Virus record (IMG/VR): IMGVR_UViG_3300032093_000178
Location: 1 to 54,729 of that record
Source: a virus
DNA length: 54,729 bases
Direction: 5' to 3' (one strand)
Shown piece by piece: positions 14,903 to 24,804 of this stretch (position 1 is its first letter; each line of letters starts with the position of its first letter). The notes beneath the pieces are model-generated. The model saw nothing but the letters and a program-made list of their open reading frames with translations, made no database searches and had not been told where the DNA came from. Made by a program: the position numbers and the translations under genes.

Positions 14903-17900
14903 TTAGTTTTTATTTAAAATTTTATGAACTATTGTTTTTAGTTCTTCAATTTCTTTGTTTTGTTTTTCTATAATTTCTTGCTGCTCTTTAACTGATTGTA
15001 TCAATACAGGTACAATCTTTTCAAGTTGTACAGTTTTATAGTTTTGTCCGGATATTGATTTACCATCGGATAATGCATCAAACGGAGCAGGTTTAATAGC
15101 TTGTGGTATTACTTTCTCAACTTCTTGTGCAATTACCCCAATATCATGCCTATCAACCGGATTAAATCCTAAATCATCAACAATATCTTTCCAATCAAAG
15201 TAAACACCTCTCAATCTTTTCAACATTCCTAATGCATCTGAAATTGTAGTGATATTTTCTTTTAATCTTTCATCCGATGAATATGCAATAATGTTACCTG
15301 CTGCATACATATCACCACCCGGTGTCAATTGCCATCTATTTGCACCCATTGACCATCCACCGATACGAATTACGTTATCAACATCAAGTCCCATATTAGT
15401 TGCAAATACACCGTATTTATGCCAAGAGAAGAATGCGGTTAAGTTACTATTTGCACAGGCTTGTAAGTTTGCAGTATTGGTATCGTTTACATAATATGCT
15501 CTATTTGTTACAAATTGGAATTCATAGTTTGGTTGAGAGAAACCACCATTTGTGTTGGTGTATCTAAATCTACCATCACCAGAACTACTACCAAAATAGT
15601 ATCCAGTATCGTCAAGATCGTAATAAATTCTAGCCTGTACATCGCTGTTTATAAGAACGGTATTACCGGTATGCCAGTTAAGATACATTGGATATCCCGG
15701 TCTAGCATCAATGTGTAAGTTACCATTTGATGTAAACATTTGTGCCCAATCACCTATATGGTTATTAGCACCAACTCTTAAATAAGCTCCCCACCACCAG
15801 TTAGGTCCGTGAAGTGTACCACCTCTAATTCTTAAACCTTGGTTATCAGTATTGTGTTGGTCTAAATAATATCCAGTATCTTGGTTATCATAGAAAATTG
15901 GCGCTCTTAATGAACCACCTGCTTCTAAATATTGGTCTACATAAACACCCCATCCAGTAGTAACCATTCTTCTAGAACCAGCATAGTACATATTCAACTC
16001 AGCTCCACTCATGTACCAAATCCAACCTCTAGCACTATCGTGAAGACCAACGTTATCACCCATAGTACTCATAAAGGTATATCTACTACCAATACCATAC
16101 CCATACCATCCATTTCTACCACCACCATAAGTTGCTATATGGCCATATGGATTGCCCTCACACTCTGGAGACCAAATACCTCTACCATAAGATTCCCAAT
16201 AAACACCGGTACATCCTTGTGGTCTGAACCAGTTGTTTGCTAATACATAGTGTAATTGAGATGTACCATTCGGGTCTAATCTATAACCAGAATCGTTTCT
16301 ATCATAAAAAATATTAGAATATATTTCACCAACACCATAAATACCATTTCCATAATATTCAGATGGTCCAAAGTATCTCATCCATTGATTGGTATAATAG
16401 TTCATATAGATTGAATATCCGCAATACGAATCTATATGTAAGTTACCAGGAAGATAAATTCTACCACAACCGTTTCTAGAAATAATTTCACTGTCTACGG
16501 TAATACGGCTTAATGCAGATGTACCATTAGGGTCTGAATAGAATCCGGTATTATTTGAATCATAAACGATAGTTGCATAAAAATCACTAGAATATTCATT
16601 CAGACCATACATTGCAATCTTTCTCCAACCAGACGGTGAAGACCAAACATTTCTAAACCACAATCCACTAATAGGTCCACCAACCATTTGCCAACCGTAT
16701 CCACAACCATATCCACAAGTATAGTGAGCGGTTTGAATACCGGTCCAGTGAGATGTACCCGCTGGTTGGTTACCAGGATTACCCCAGCTATCAAAGAATC
16801 CACTACCCCAGTTCCAAACGGAGTTAAGGTCAGTTGTACCCCAACCCATTGAACCAACCCAATAGTTACTATCACCGGTGAAATCCCAACGAGGTGAATT
16901 ATATTTTGCGGTATTACCCATAGAAGCTTTTGTTCTATCGGTAAATCTATTCATATTCGATGTACCATTACCATCAAAATAATATCCAGTATCGTGGTCA
17001 TAATATATGGCTGCTCTAACATCGGAATGTGCATAAATACCATGTGACCTCATCGATGCTCTATCCGAACCGGCATAATATAAGTTTAGTTCGCCACCAC
17101 TCATATACCACACCCATCCTCTAGCACTGTCATGCATACCAACGTTGTCACCACCGGTACTCATCAGGGTATAACGGCTGAATATACCATATCCACCCCA
17201 TCCGTTTCTACCACCTCCGTTTGTTGCAACGTGCCCATAAGGATTACCCTCACATTCAGGTGACCATAGTCCTCTACTATATGATTGGAAATAGAATCCA
17301 GCACAACCTTGTGCTCTGAACCAGTCATTTGCATATACCGCACTCATTTGAGAAGAACCATTCGGGTCTATATAATATCCGGTGTTATTACCATCATACC
17401 AATATCCGGCATAGAATGTACCACCACCTATGTTTCTATCGTACAACATCACCTCATACCAAGGATATGTTGTACCACCCCATTTACCTCTTAACCACCA
17501 ACGGCTTCCTGCGTCATGCGCACCTACCATTTGCCAACCATACGCAGAACCACCATCAGATGATGCGTAGTGTTGACCCGAAACTATACCTTGTGCGTGA
17601 ACATAACCACCGCCTTGAGGGTGACCAGTTCCACCACCCCAAATATCCCATCCCCCAAAACCAGATTTCCAAGCGTTATCCCAGTTTCCAGCAGATGTAC
17701 CCCATCCAAAAGTACCCGTCCAATAGTTTACATCACTTGTATAATCGAATCTAGGAGTAATCCAATGATAACCCCTATTCATTGCGGCATGTGTTCTTTG
17801 AGTAAATCTATTTAAGTTAGATGTACCATCCATATTAAGATACCAGCCATTATCATTATAATCGTAAATTATTTGAGGTCTAATACCACCACTACCAGGT

Positions 17901-20900
17901 ACTTGAATAGTATTACTACCCTCACCCATATACATTGTCATAGATGAGTTGTTACCATACCAATGTTGTGCCTCAACTACATATGCTGAGAAATCCCAAC
18001 GAGGTTCGTTGTTTACGTTATTAACAAGTTTAATTCTATTACCAACAATATAGTTTGTACGAGATGTTGATGCAAAATCACCATAATAACCACCATCATT
18101 TGAATCGTAATAAATTGGAGCGTACATTGCACCACCAACGGATACAGTACCACCAATAAATGCACCACCTGCAAAACCTAAACGAGAATAAGTTGTACCA
18201 TTATCTTTTAATGCCAAATGATGTCCATATCCACTTCCATACTCATAACCCAATCCGTACATATTACCAAGTGGCCAAGATTCACCAATCGTCCAAATTA
18301 CTTTTGCCGATGTACCTGCGTTATTATAATCACCCATCAAACCACCACTATTTCTACTTACCAAATAGTTACTATACCACATTCTACCATTTTGCTCCGT
18401 TTGATTGAAGTTATTAGTAGAAGCAGGGTCTGAATAATATCCTGTGTTATTTTGGTCATAGAATATCGGAGAACGCATTGAACCATACGCCCATAGATTA
18501 CCAGATGTATCACCTTCTACAACATTACTACCACCAGAATTTCTAAAAATAAAGTAGCTAGCATATTGGAAATACCAGTTACTACTATGATATTGAATTT
18601 TTCCAGCATATTCACCATCCCATCCAGAAGAGTCTGCTCTCCAACTACCATGAGTTCTTATCGCAGTTGTACTATCACCATTAAAATAATAAGTTGAGTT
18701 TGTATCGTAGAATATTGGAGCTTGTACATAGTTTACACCATAAATGTCTCTACTTCTTAATACCTGAAGGTCACCAGAAATCCAGCTATATGAATCAGAT
18801 TCGATTGCCGCCGAATATCCTTCAGCAACATCCATTACACCATCGTAATATGTACCATTTTGTATTTTACGAAGAACAACTTGTCCATAAGACCAAGAAG
18901 AACCACCAGTACCAATTACGATACAATATCTACCATCTTTAACACCAACTCTAACTTGCTTATCAGTATATCCTACTACGTTTGCGTTATAGTTATACCA
19001 CGCACCATTCCAGTTATGTCCACCAACAATTACAGTTGCTGCCGCATTTCCATTATATTCATAAATGTCAATTACGGCGTGAATCATACCATAGTTACCG
19101 GTTCCACCAGGGAATTTAATAATTACGGCACCGGTTGCACCAGTTGCACCCCAAACTGCGTATGGTCTACCAACAATATTTCTTTGTTTAATACCACCTT
19201 GAATTCTTAAAGATGTTGCGGTTGAAGCTGGATTTAAGAAATATCCAGTATCATCATAATCATAAAATATACTTGCTCTTACATCACTAAAGTTTGTAGC
19301 AGAATTACCACCACCATTTATACCACCATACAACCAGTTATATCCGGCTGAATAGATACCATTTGGATGCCAAGAAGCATTACCCGTTCCACCAACGTTA
19401 CCATTACCTCTATAAGAATAAGCGTAAACTTCATTCAGATTAGATGTAGATGCCGGGTCTAAATAATATGCAGTAGATGTGTAATCATAATAAATTGGAG
19501 AACGAACCGAACCGAAAGAATATAGGTTAGATGAACTATCCATATATCCTTTTTGTGAGTTTCCAATTCTAAATTCAACATAGTTTTCAGAACCCAACAT
19601 TAAATACGTTGATGAATATACACCAGGTGCTCCCCAAGCTGCTCCTAACCTTACATCACTTACACCATTACCTTCTGGATTTTGAACTCTAAACCCACTA
19701 TCGTTTGTGTAGAATTTAACTCGATTTGATGACCCACCTTGTAGTACAAATCCGCCATTTGCAGGATTTGTATAATATGTTGAATCATCTAAATCATAAT
19801 AAATTGGTGCGTACATTGAATTATACGAAATAGTCGCATCTGGTTGTAATCTAAAATCTTCGGAGTTGTTATACGCAAATCTTAAATAATCGGATGCACC
19901 ATTATCAACTAATAAGTTCCATCTATTACTTTCATCAGAAGAATATAAATTCAATCCATCATCCCAACTCGTACCACTTGCTACTAAATTAGTTTTTCTA
20001 ATTCTTGAAGTACTATTTGGGTCAATATAATAGTTTCTATCATCATAATCATACATAATACTATGCATTGCATATGTTGATGTAGTTTGATTATAAGTTG
20101 TATTGTTACCAATTACACCAGAACCTAGTGGAACTCTTGGTACACCACCCGGATCAGCTACACTATATTCAATTGAACCAATGTTATCATTATTGAAATT
20201 CATGTCCGCAGATACAGACATTCTATAACGAACTCCATCTAATAATAACATATAGAACCAATATCCACTACCGGCTAAATCTCTTGGACCAGCTTGGTAG
20301 ATATAATATCCATATGGATTTTGGTTAGCGTTGTAAGAACCATGTTCAGTATAGAAATACCACATATTTTCTTGCCCACTATGCCATTCTCTAGAATTTA
20401 TTACAAATTCCGCAGTACAACCACCATACGGGTTACTACCATTATCACTAATTGCACGAGATATAGAAAGTCTAACTGGTGAACCACCACTATTGAATCT
20501 ACTAATACTAAATCTTACCCATCTTCTATTACCATTAAATGTACCAGGAACATCAATATATTGTTCGTTCTGATAAGTTTTATTTACTTGTAATGCGTTT
20601 AATCTAGATGTTGATAATGGATTGGTATAATATGATGTATTATCGGAATCATAAAATATTGGTGCTCTAAAATCAGAAGATGCATATGCGACACCACTTT
20701 CATTTACAGAGAATAATTCATTCGTTGATTTAATTGCATTATTACCAACTATAAATCTTACACCGGTATCATTATTATTAGAATCAATACTTACACGAAC
20801 ATCACCGGCACTTGCTAAGTTTAATATATTACCAGATGAATTATTTTGTATAACGGTTACATCATAGGTATTATCTCTATAAATACCAGCCGCTGTATCC

Positions 20901-23900
20901 GATAAATAAAATGCCCCACCATTTCCGGCTGCATTTGAATATACTGAACTCTTTGCCCAAACAATACCATCATTTCTAACTTCTAATGCAGCTCCACCAG
21001 TACCAACTCCACTTACGGCAAATCCTTCATTAGTACCACCACCTGTCCAAATAATATTTTTAAGTTGTGCTCCTAAATTTGTAGTAGAAGTAGTTGTTCT
21101 AAATCTTGCTCCCCAAGTGTTTGGTTCATTATTTACAGATAATAATCCGTCATTTGGTATATTAATTGAACCACCAACATTTAATCTATATGAATTATTT
21201 GGTGCAGTACCTATACCAGTATTACCTGCTATGTAAGCCTGTTTTGTACCTAAACTTTGGTCAGTTCCAGAGAATAAATAAAAATCAACTATATTATTTT
21301 CATCTTCAATATAAACTGGATAAACACTATCGCCTGCATCATTTGAATATCCTTCAATATACAACATTACCGAATTACCACTATTCCATGTACTATTGTA
21401 ACTTCCGCCACCTAATGAGAAGTTTTTGATATGACCCGCCACAGTACTACCAGCAGTACCACCCGTTATACTTCTATGCGTTAAAAGGCCTGTGTTTGAT
21501 ATTGTAAATCTATTTGCATTATTTGTTACGTCATAAACAACAAACGAACCATCCGCATTTATAATAGAATAATCGGAATCATTATTAGTATCCGTTAAAT
21601 TAATTCTTGGATATGTGTAAGATAAAGTTAAATCACCATTAAGTGTAAGTCCAGCAAAAGTTGGAGAATCAGTTGTTCTTATATTCTGATTCATTAAGTA
21701 AACTTCGGTTGCACCTTGTCCTGTATCAATCGTACCACTCAAAACTACATTTCCACTTACTGATAAAGTGTTATCTGCTGTCCATCTATCATTTGATTCA
21801 TCCCAATAGAATGAAACAGTTGATAATGAACCTCTTCTAACTTCAATACCCGCATTTTCAGTTGGTGTGCCAGTTGTGAAGTTTGAATTAAGAGTTATAA
21901 TATTATCCGCTAATAGGATTGTTTCAGTATTAATTGTAGTTGTTGTACCACTAACTGTCAAGTCACCGGTAATAACCGCATTACCAGTAACTGTCAATAA
22001 AGTTCCATTAAAAGTTAAATTACTTTCAACCGTTCCATTTGGTGCAGTTCCGTTTAATGTAATTACACCATTATCAGTTGTACCAGTTAATGCTAATAAT
22101 CCAGATGAACCAGATGTACCTTGTGTACCAGATGTTCCAGATGACCCGGATGAACCACTACTTCCAGATGTTCCAGATGAACCACTACTGCCTGATGAGC
22201 CACTGCTTCCAGATGAACCAGAAGTACCGCTACTTCCGGATGAACCGGATACTCCAGATGAACCTGATGTGCCTGAACTACCACCGGTGCCTCTTGTTCC
22301 AGATGACCCGGATGTACCAGAACTACCACTCGTGCCATCTGCTCCAGTTTTTCCACTTGTACCAGAACTTCCACTACTACCAGATGTGCCACTACTACCA
22401 GATACTCCAGAAGAACCAGATGAACCTGAACTTCCCGATGTACCTACTGCACCATCTTTACCAGATGTACCACTACTTCCATTACTTCCACTTTGTCCAG
22501 AAGTACCAGATGAACCAGAAGTACCTGAACTACCAGAAGACCCTGCAGAACCTCCCGTACCACCCGTTGAACTTGTACCAGATGAACCAGATGTACCAGA
22601 ACTTCCAGATGAACCAGAAGTACCCGAACTACCCGATGAACCTGAACTGCCACTCGCTCCACCTACTCCACTACTACCAGAAGAACCAGATGAACCAGAT
22701 GTGCCACTACTTCCAGAAGAACCAGAACTACCAGATGAGCCACTCGTTCCCCCACTACCAGCAGTACCAGAACCACCACCTGCTCCAGTTAGACCAGATG
22801 AACCTCCGCTACCAGAAGTACCAGATGAACCAGATGTTCCGTTACTTCCATCTTTACCAGAAGTACCAGATGACCCGGATGTACCAGATGAACCAGAAGT
22901 ACCAGGTGTACCCGTTCCTCCCGATATACCAGAACTTCCCGATGAGCCAGAAGAACCTCCACTACCAGATGTTCCAGATGAACCGGAAGTACCTGAACTA
23001 CCAGATGAGCCACTTATACCAGATGTACCATCTTTACCAGAAGAACCAGAAGAACCGTCTTTACCGGATACTCCACTAGTTCCTGATGAACCAGAACTTC
23101 CAGATGAACCAGAAGAACCTGATGTTCCCGATGAACCAGATGAACCCGATGAACCACCGCTTCCCGATGTACCAGAAGAACCTGAACTACCTGAACTACC
23201 AGAAGAACCTGAACTACCTGAACTACCAGATGTACCACTACTTCCAGATGAACCAGAGGTACCAGATGACCCGGATGTTCCAGAAGAACCAGAACTACCA
23301 GAAGAACCTGATGTTCCAGAAGAACCAGATGAACCTGAGCTACCTGAAGTTCCTGAAGAACCCGCAGAACCAGTTGTACCAGAGCTGCCACTTGTTCCAG
23401 ATGTACCAGAAGTACCAGAAGTTGCTGCTGCAAATCTTCTACTAACTCTACCAGTAGTTGTATTTAATACCAACACTTCATTTGTTGTGTTATCGGTTGG
23501 TATCGTATCAGGAGTTCCAACGAATATAGAACCACTTATGTTTAAACTACCTGTGATTTCTTGTCTATCGGATGTAGCATCCCCAAATTTATTTGAACCA
23601 GATGAATAAATTACGGATGATGAAATAAATGTTGTACTTATTTCAGTTGATGTAATCTTACCACTAACATTAATATTACCAATTATATTTGCATTACCGG
23701 TTACATTTGCATTTCCAGTTAGAGTTAATCCACCACTTATATTTGTTGGTACATTTACTACCAATCCGTTATTAGGTGAAATTTGTGCAACTGCAGAACC
23801 TGATTTTATTCTATTGATATCACCAATCGAATCCGCTTGTATATTAAATAGTCCACTACCATCTCCTCTAAATATTGATGCCGATACCGACCCAGTTATT

Positions 23901-24109
23901 AATGTATTTGCATTAATTGTAAGTGTTTCTGATGCTGGAGTATCGATTATTGATGTTTCAATTTTAGAAGCAGAAAAAGGTATCGCGTTTACAATACTAA
24001 TTGAATTTGGGGAAGCACTTATAACAGGGCTTCCACTAACATAAAGTGATATTACGCTAGAACTTACTTGATTTAATCCATTTGGGTCAATACCTATAAA
24101 ACTACTCAT
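14903..24109 (-). CDS. Giant tail fibre with collagen-like region and S74 chaperone, 3068 aa
   Basis: Modular fibre. Residues 1-225 hold short beta-strand repeats of the I-T-G-S-L-N-I-S-G-S type, including V-I-Y-S-S-G-S-N-K-F-G-D. Residues about 227-673 are collagen-like G-x-x triplets made mostly of S and T. A module E-S-N-L-T-F-N-G follows, then predicted beta structure. Residues about 1150-2840 contain 15 copies of a 'YD..DTGYY.DP..TS' repeat separated by aromatic, glycine-rich segments. The C-terminus is a peptidase S74 intramolecular chaperone: S-D-E-R-L-K-E-N-I with the Ser2945/Lys2950 dyad, then D-I-G-V-I-A-Q-E-V-E-K-V-I-P, and a final coiled coil. S74 domains help fibres trimerise and then cut themselves off. 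The product is probably a host-binding side or tail fibre. Confidence 0.9.
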   Translation of the reverse strand: MSSFIGIDPNGLNQVSSSVISLYVSGSPVISASPNSISIVNAIPFSASKIETSIIDTPASETLTINANTLITGSVSASIFRGDGSGLFNIQADSIGDINRIKSGSAVAQISPNNGLVVNVPTNISGGLTLTGNANVTGNANIIGNINVSGKITSTEISTTFISSSVIYSSGSNKFGDATSDRQEITGSLNISGSIFVGTPDTIPTDNTTNEVLVLNTTTGRVSRRFAAATSGTSGTSGTSGSSGTTGSAGSSGTSGSSGSSGSSGTSGSSGSSGSSGTSGSSGTSGSSGSSGTSGSSGSSGSSGSSGSSGSSGTSGSGGSSGSSGSSGTSGSSGSSGSSGSSGTSGVSGKDGSSGSSGKDGTSGISGSSGSSGTSGSSGTSGSGGSSGSSGSSGISGGTGTPGTSGSSGTSGSSGTSGKDGSNGTSGSSGTSGSGGSSGLTGAGGGSGTAGSGGTSGSSGSSGSSGSSGTSGSSGSSGSSGVGGASGSSGSSGSSGTSGSSGSSGTSGSSGTSSTGGTGGSAGSSGSSGTSGSSGTSGQSGSNGSSGTSGKDGAVGTSGSSGSSGSSGVSGSSGTSGSSGSSGTSGKTGADGTSGSSGTSGSSGTRGTGGSSGTSGSSGVSGSSGSSGTSGSSGSSGSSGSSGSSGTSGSSGSSGSSGTSGTQGTSGSSGLLALTGTTDNGVITLNGTAPNGTVESNLTFNGTLLTVTGNAVITGDLTVSGTTTTINTETILLADNIITLNSNFTTGTPTENAGIEVRRGSLSTVSFYWDESNDRWTADNTLSVSGNVVLSGTIDTGQGATEVYLMNQNIRTTDSPTFAGLTLNGDLTLSYTYPRINLTDTNNDSDYSIINADGSFVVYDVTNNANRFTISNTGLLTHRSITGGTAGSTVAGHIKNFSLGGGSYNSTWNSGNSVMLYIEGYSNDAGDSVYPVYIEDENNIVDFYLFSGTDQSLGTKQAYIAGNTGIGTAPNNSYRLNVGGSINIPNDGLLSVNNEPNTWGARFRTTTSTTNLGAQLKNIIWTGGGTNEGFAVSGVGTGGAALEVRNDGIVWAKSSVYSNAAGNGGAFYLSDTAAGIYRDNTYDVTVIQNNSSGNILNLASAGDVRVSIDSNNNDTGVRFIVGNNAIKSTNELFSVNESGVAYASSDFRAPIFYDSDNTSYYTNPLSTSRLNALQVNKTYQNEQYIDVPGTFNGNRRWVRFSISRFNSGGSPVRLSISRAISDNGSNPYGGCTAEFVINSREWHSGQENMWYFYTEHGSYNANQNPYGYYIYQAGPRDLAGSGYWFYMLLLDGVRYRMSVSADMNFNNDNIGSIEYSVADPGGVPRVPLGSGVIGNNTTYNQTTSTYAMHSIMYDYDDRNYYIDPNSTSRIRKTNLVASGTSWDDGLNLYSSDESNRWNLLVDNGASDYLRFAYNNSEDFRLQPDATISYNSMYAPIYYDLDDSTYYTNPANGGFVLQGGSSNRVKFYTNDSGFRVQNPEGNGVSDVRLGAAWGAPGVYSSTYLMLGSENYVEFRIGNSQKGYMDSSSNLYSFGSVRSPIYYDYTSTAYYLDPASTSNLNEVYAYSYRGNGNVGGTGNASWHPNGIYSAGYNWLYGGINGGGNSATNFSDVRASIFYDYDDTGYFLNPASTATSLRIQGGIKQRNIVGRPYAVWGATGATGAVIIKFPGGTGNYGMIHAVIDIYEYNGNAAATVIVGGHNWNGAWYNYNANVVGYTDKQVRVGVKDGRYCIVIGTGGSSWSYGQVVLRKIQNGTYYDGVMDVAEGYSAAIESDSYSWISGDLQVLRSRDIYGVNYVQAPIFYDTNSTYYFNGDSTTAIRTHGSWRADSSGWDGEYAGKIQYHSSNWYFQYASYFIFRNSGGSNVVEGDTSGNLWAYGSMRSPIFYDQNNTGYYSDPASTNNFNQTEQNGRMWYSNYLVSRNSGGLMGDYNNAGTSAKVIWTIGESWPLGNMYGLGYEYGSGYGHHLALKDNGTTYSRLGFAGGAFIGGTVSVGGAMYAPIYYDSNDGGYYGDFASTSRTNYIVGNRIKLVNNVNNEPRWDFSAYVVEAQHWYGNNSSMTMYMGEGSNTIQVPGSGGIRPQIIYDYNDNGWYLNMDGTSNLNRFTQRTHAAMNRGYHWITPRFDYTSDVNYWTGTFGWGTSAGNWDNAWKSGFGGWDIWGGGTGHPQGGGYVHAQGIVSGQHYASSDGGSAYGWQMVGAHDAGSRWWLRGKWGGTTYPWYEVMLYDRNIGGGTFYAGYWYDGNNTGYYIDPNGSSQMSAVYANDWFRAQGCAGFYFQSYSRGLWSPECEGNPYGHVATNGGGRNGWGGYGIFSRYTLMSTGGDNVGMHDSARGWVWYMSGGELNLYYAGSDRASMRSHGIYAHSDVRAAIYYDHDTGYYFDGNGTSNMNRFTDRTKASMGNTAKYNSPRWDFTGDSNYWVGSMGWGTTDLNSVWNWGSGFFDSWGNPGNQPAGTSHWTGIQTAHYTCGYGCGYGWQMVGGPISGLWFRNVWSSPSGWRKIAMYGLNEYSSDFYATIVYDSNNTGFYSDPNGTSALSRITVDSEIISRNGCGRIYLPGNLHIDSYCGYSIYMNYYTNQWMRYFGPSEYYGNGIYGVGEIYSNIFYDRNDSGYRLDPNGTSQLHYVLANNWFRPQGCTGVYWESYGRGIWSPECEGNPYGHIATYGGGRNGWYGYGIGSRYTFMSTMGDNVGLHDSARGWIWYMSGAELNMYYAGSRRMVTTGWGVYVDQYLEAGGSLRAPIFYDNQDTGYYLDQHNTDNQGLRIRGGTLHGPNWWWGAYLRVGANNHIGDWAQMFTSNGNLHIDARPGYPMYLNWHTGNTVLINSDVQARIYYDLDDTGYYFGSSSGDGRFRYTNTNGGFSQPNYEFQFVTNRAYYVNDTNTANLQACANSNLTAFFSWHKYGVFATNMGLDVDNVIRIGGWSMGANRWQLTPGGDMYAAGNIIAYSSDERLKENITTISDALGMLKRLRGVYFDWKDIVDDLGFNPVDRHDIGVIAQEVEKVIPQAIKPAPFDALSDGKSISGQNYKTVQLEKIVPVLIQSVKEQQEIIEKQNKEIEELKTIVHKILNKN
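15965..16240 (-). repeat. Second copy of a ~92-residue duplicated module
   Basis: It encodes W-F-R-P-Q-G-C through L-N-M-Y-Y-A-G-S, closely matching the copy at 17055-17330 (shared W-S-P-E-C-E-G-N-P-Y-G-H, G-G-G-R-N-G-W and D-N-V-G-x-H-D-S-A-R-G-W). The DNA has diverged, so the duplication is not recent. Confidence 0.8.
17055..17330 (-). repeat. First copy of a ~92-residue duplicated module
   Basis: Partner of 15965-16240. It begins W-F-R-A-Q-G-C-A-G-F-Y-F and ends L-N-L-Y-Y-A-G-S. Two conserved cysteines (in Q-G-C and P-E-C-E-G) are kept in both copies. Confidence 0.8.
22090..23440 (-). repeat. Collagen-like triplet repeat region of the 3068-aa fibre
   Basis: About 450 residues of G-x-y triplets, mostly G-S-S and G-T-S, with occasional G-K-D, G-G-S and G-V-S. 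Only one triplet (G-T-P) contains proline. The DNA is correspondingly repetitive, so all other frames and the opposite strand also stay open over long stretches; those are not genes. Confidence 0.92.
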
Positions 24110-24127
24110 CTACCTAATTTACTTTTT

Positions 24128-24460
24128 TTATGATAACTCTAACGCTGAAATGATTACATCTGCAGACGATGCCACAGATGATACTACTGCTAAAGTATCT
24201 GTTGCTTCCATAACTATTTTTTGTTCGCCACCTACAAGAACTACTGATGACCCTTGGGTAATAAGTACATCTTTTACTAAATATACGGTTTTAGTTGCCG
24301 AAGTATCCGTCAATCTAACACTTACCGATATATTTTGTGTTGCTACATTTGCAACATTAACTCCAATAATAGTAGTAGTGGTTGCAGATGGAACTGAATA
24401 CACTATTGTATTCGATGTTCCGATTGAACCTGTAATACTATTTTTAAATACGTTTGCCAT
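24128..24460 (-). CDS. Small beta-sandwich virion protein, 110 aa
   Basis: Nearly all beta strand: Y-S-V-P-S-A-T-T-T-T-I-I-G-V-N-V-A-N-V, then V-Y-L-V-K-D-V-L-I, G-S-S-V-V-L-V-G-G-E-Q-K-I-V and A-D-V-I-I-S-A-L-E-L at the end. The order 'VP....TIIG.NVAN ... KDV.IP.GSS..LVGG.QK.V' is familiar from small structural proteins of marine tailed phages, often placed next to fibre genes. Function is unknown; it may decorate the fibre or act as an adaptor. It sits 18 bases before the 3068-residue fibre gene. Confidence 0.75.
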   Translation of the reverse strand: MANVFKNSITGSIGTSNTIVYSVPSATTTTIIGVNVANVATQNISVSVRLTDTSATKTVYLVKDVLITQGSSVVLVGGEQKIVMEATDTLAVVSSVASSADVIISALELS

Positions 24461-24473
24461 CTATATTTTTATT

Positions 24474-24755
24474 TTATCCTAAAGCAATAGCATATGCTAA
24501 AGAGGTATCTAGTACATCTACTCCATCTACTAAATATCCACCCGCAGTTAGGTTCATAGAACCCGTCAAAATTACCGAGCCAGTTATGGATAATCGGTTA
24601 TTTACATTTAGGTTATCAAATGATGCCTGCTGTACATCGATAGTTCCTTTAAAAGAACCCGTCAATGAACCTGTAAACGAACCGCTTAAATCCGCAAAAG
24701 CGAAATTTCTATCCTGTGAAATTGAACCCGAAAATATGGGATTGTGTATTACCAT
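24474..24755 (-). CDS. Small fibre-repeat protein, 93 aa
   Basis: The body is F-T-G-S-L-T-G-S-F-K-G-T-I-D, then L-S-I-T-G-S-V-I-L-T-G-S, the same short strand repeats that form the N-terminal parts of the giant fibres. It looks like a free-standing piece of fibre shaft or an attachment adaptor. It has an AGG-type ribosome binding site and an ATATTTATA motif 25 bases upstream of the start, making it the first gene of the unit containing the 110-residue protein and the 3068-residue fibre. Confidence 0.7.
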   Translation of the reverse strand: MVIHNPIFSGSISQDRNFAFADLSGSFTGSLTGSFKGTIDVQQASFDNLNVNNRLSITGSVILTGSMNLTAGGYLVDGVDVLDTSLAYAIALG

Positions 24756-24780
24756 TTTACCTGCTTACTTTTGTTATAGG

Positions 24781-24789
24781 TATAAATAT
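24781..24789 (-). promoter_or_regulatory. ATATTTATA motif before the 93-aa / 3068-aa fibre unit
   Basis: Exact copy on the minus strand, 25 bases before the start codon at 24755, the same spacing as the copy before the neck genes. Confidence 0.5.
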
Positions 24790-24804
24790 AAACGAATCCT
24801 TCTT

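Larger units (their letters stand above)
15590..20670 (-). repeat. 15-copy 'YD..DTGYY.DP..TS' repeat region
   Basis: Encoded repeats of about 20 residues with consensus A-P-I-F-Y-D-x-x-D-T-G-Y-Y-x-D-P-x-x-T-S. There are fifteen recognisable copies, including Y-D-S-D-N-T-S-Y-Y, Y-D-Q-N-N-T-G-Y-Y and Y-D-L-D-D-T-G-Y-Y. Spacing varies from about 40 to 130 residues, with aromatic Gly-rich inserts between. The repeats probably form a knot or shaft element between insert domains. Confidence 0.8.

Noticed and set aside
20878-20885. TATAAATA inside the 3068-residue fibre gene as another late promoter
   Set aside because: It lies within coding sequence far from any downstream start codon; isolated matches are expected by chance in AT-rich DNA.
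21867-23609. Long open frame on the plus strand (Pro/Glu/Val/Leu-rich) opposite the collagen-like region of the 3068-residue fibre
   Set aside because: It is the complement of G-S-S/G-T-S codons, which contain no stop in reverse. The product is only P-D-V/P-D-E/P-E-L type repeats, with no start signal, and it stops where the repeat ends.
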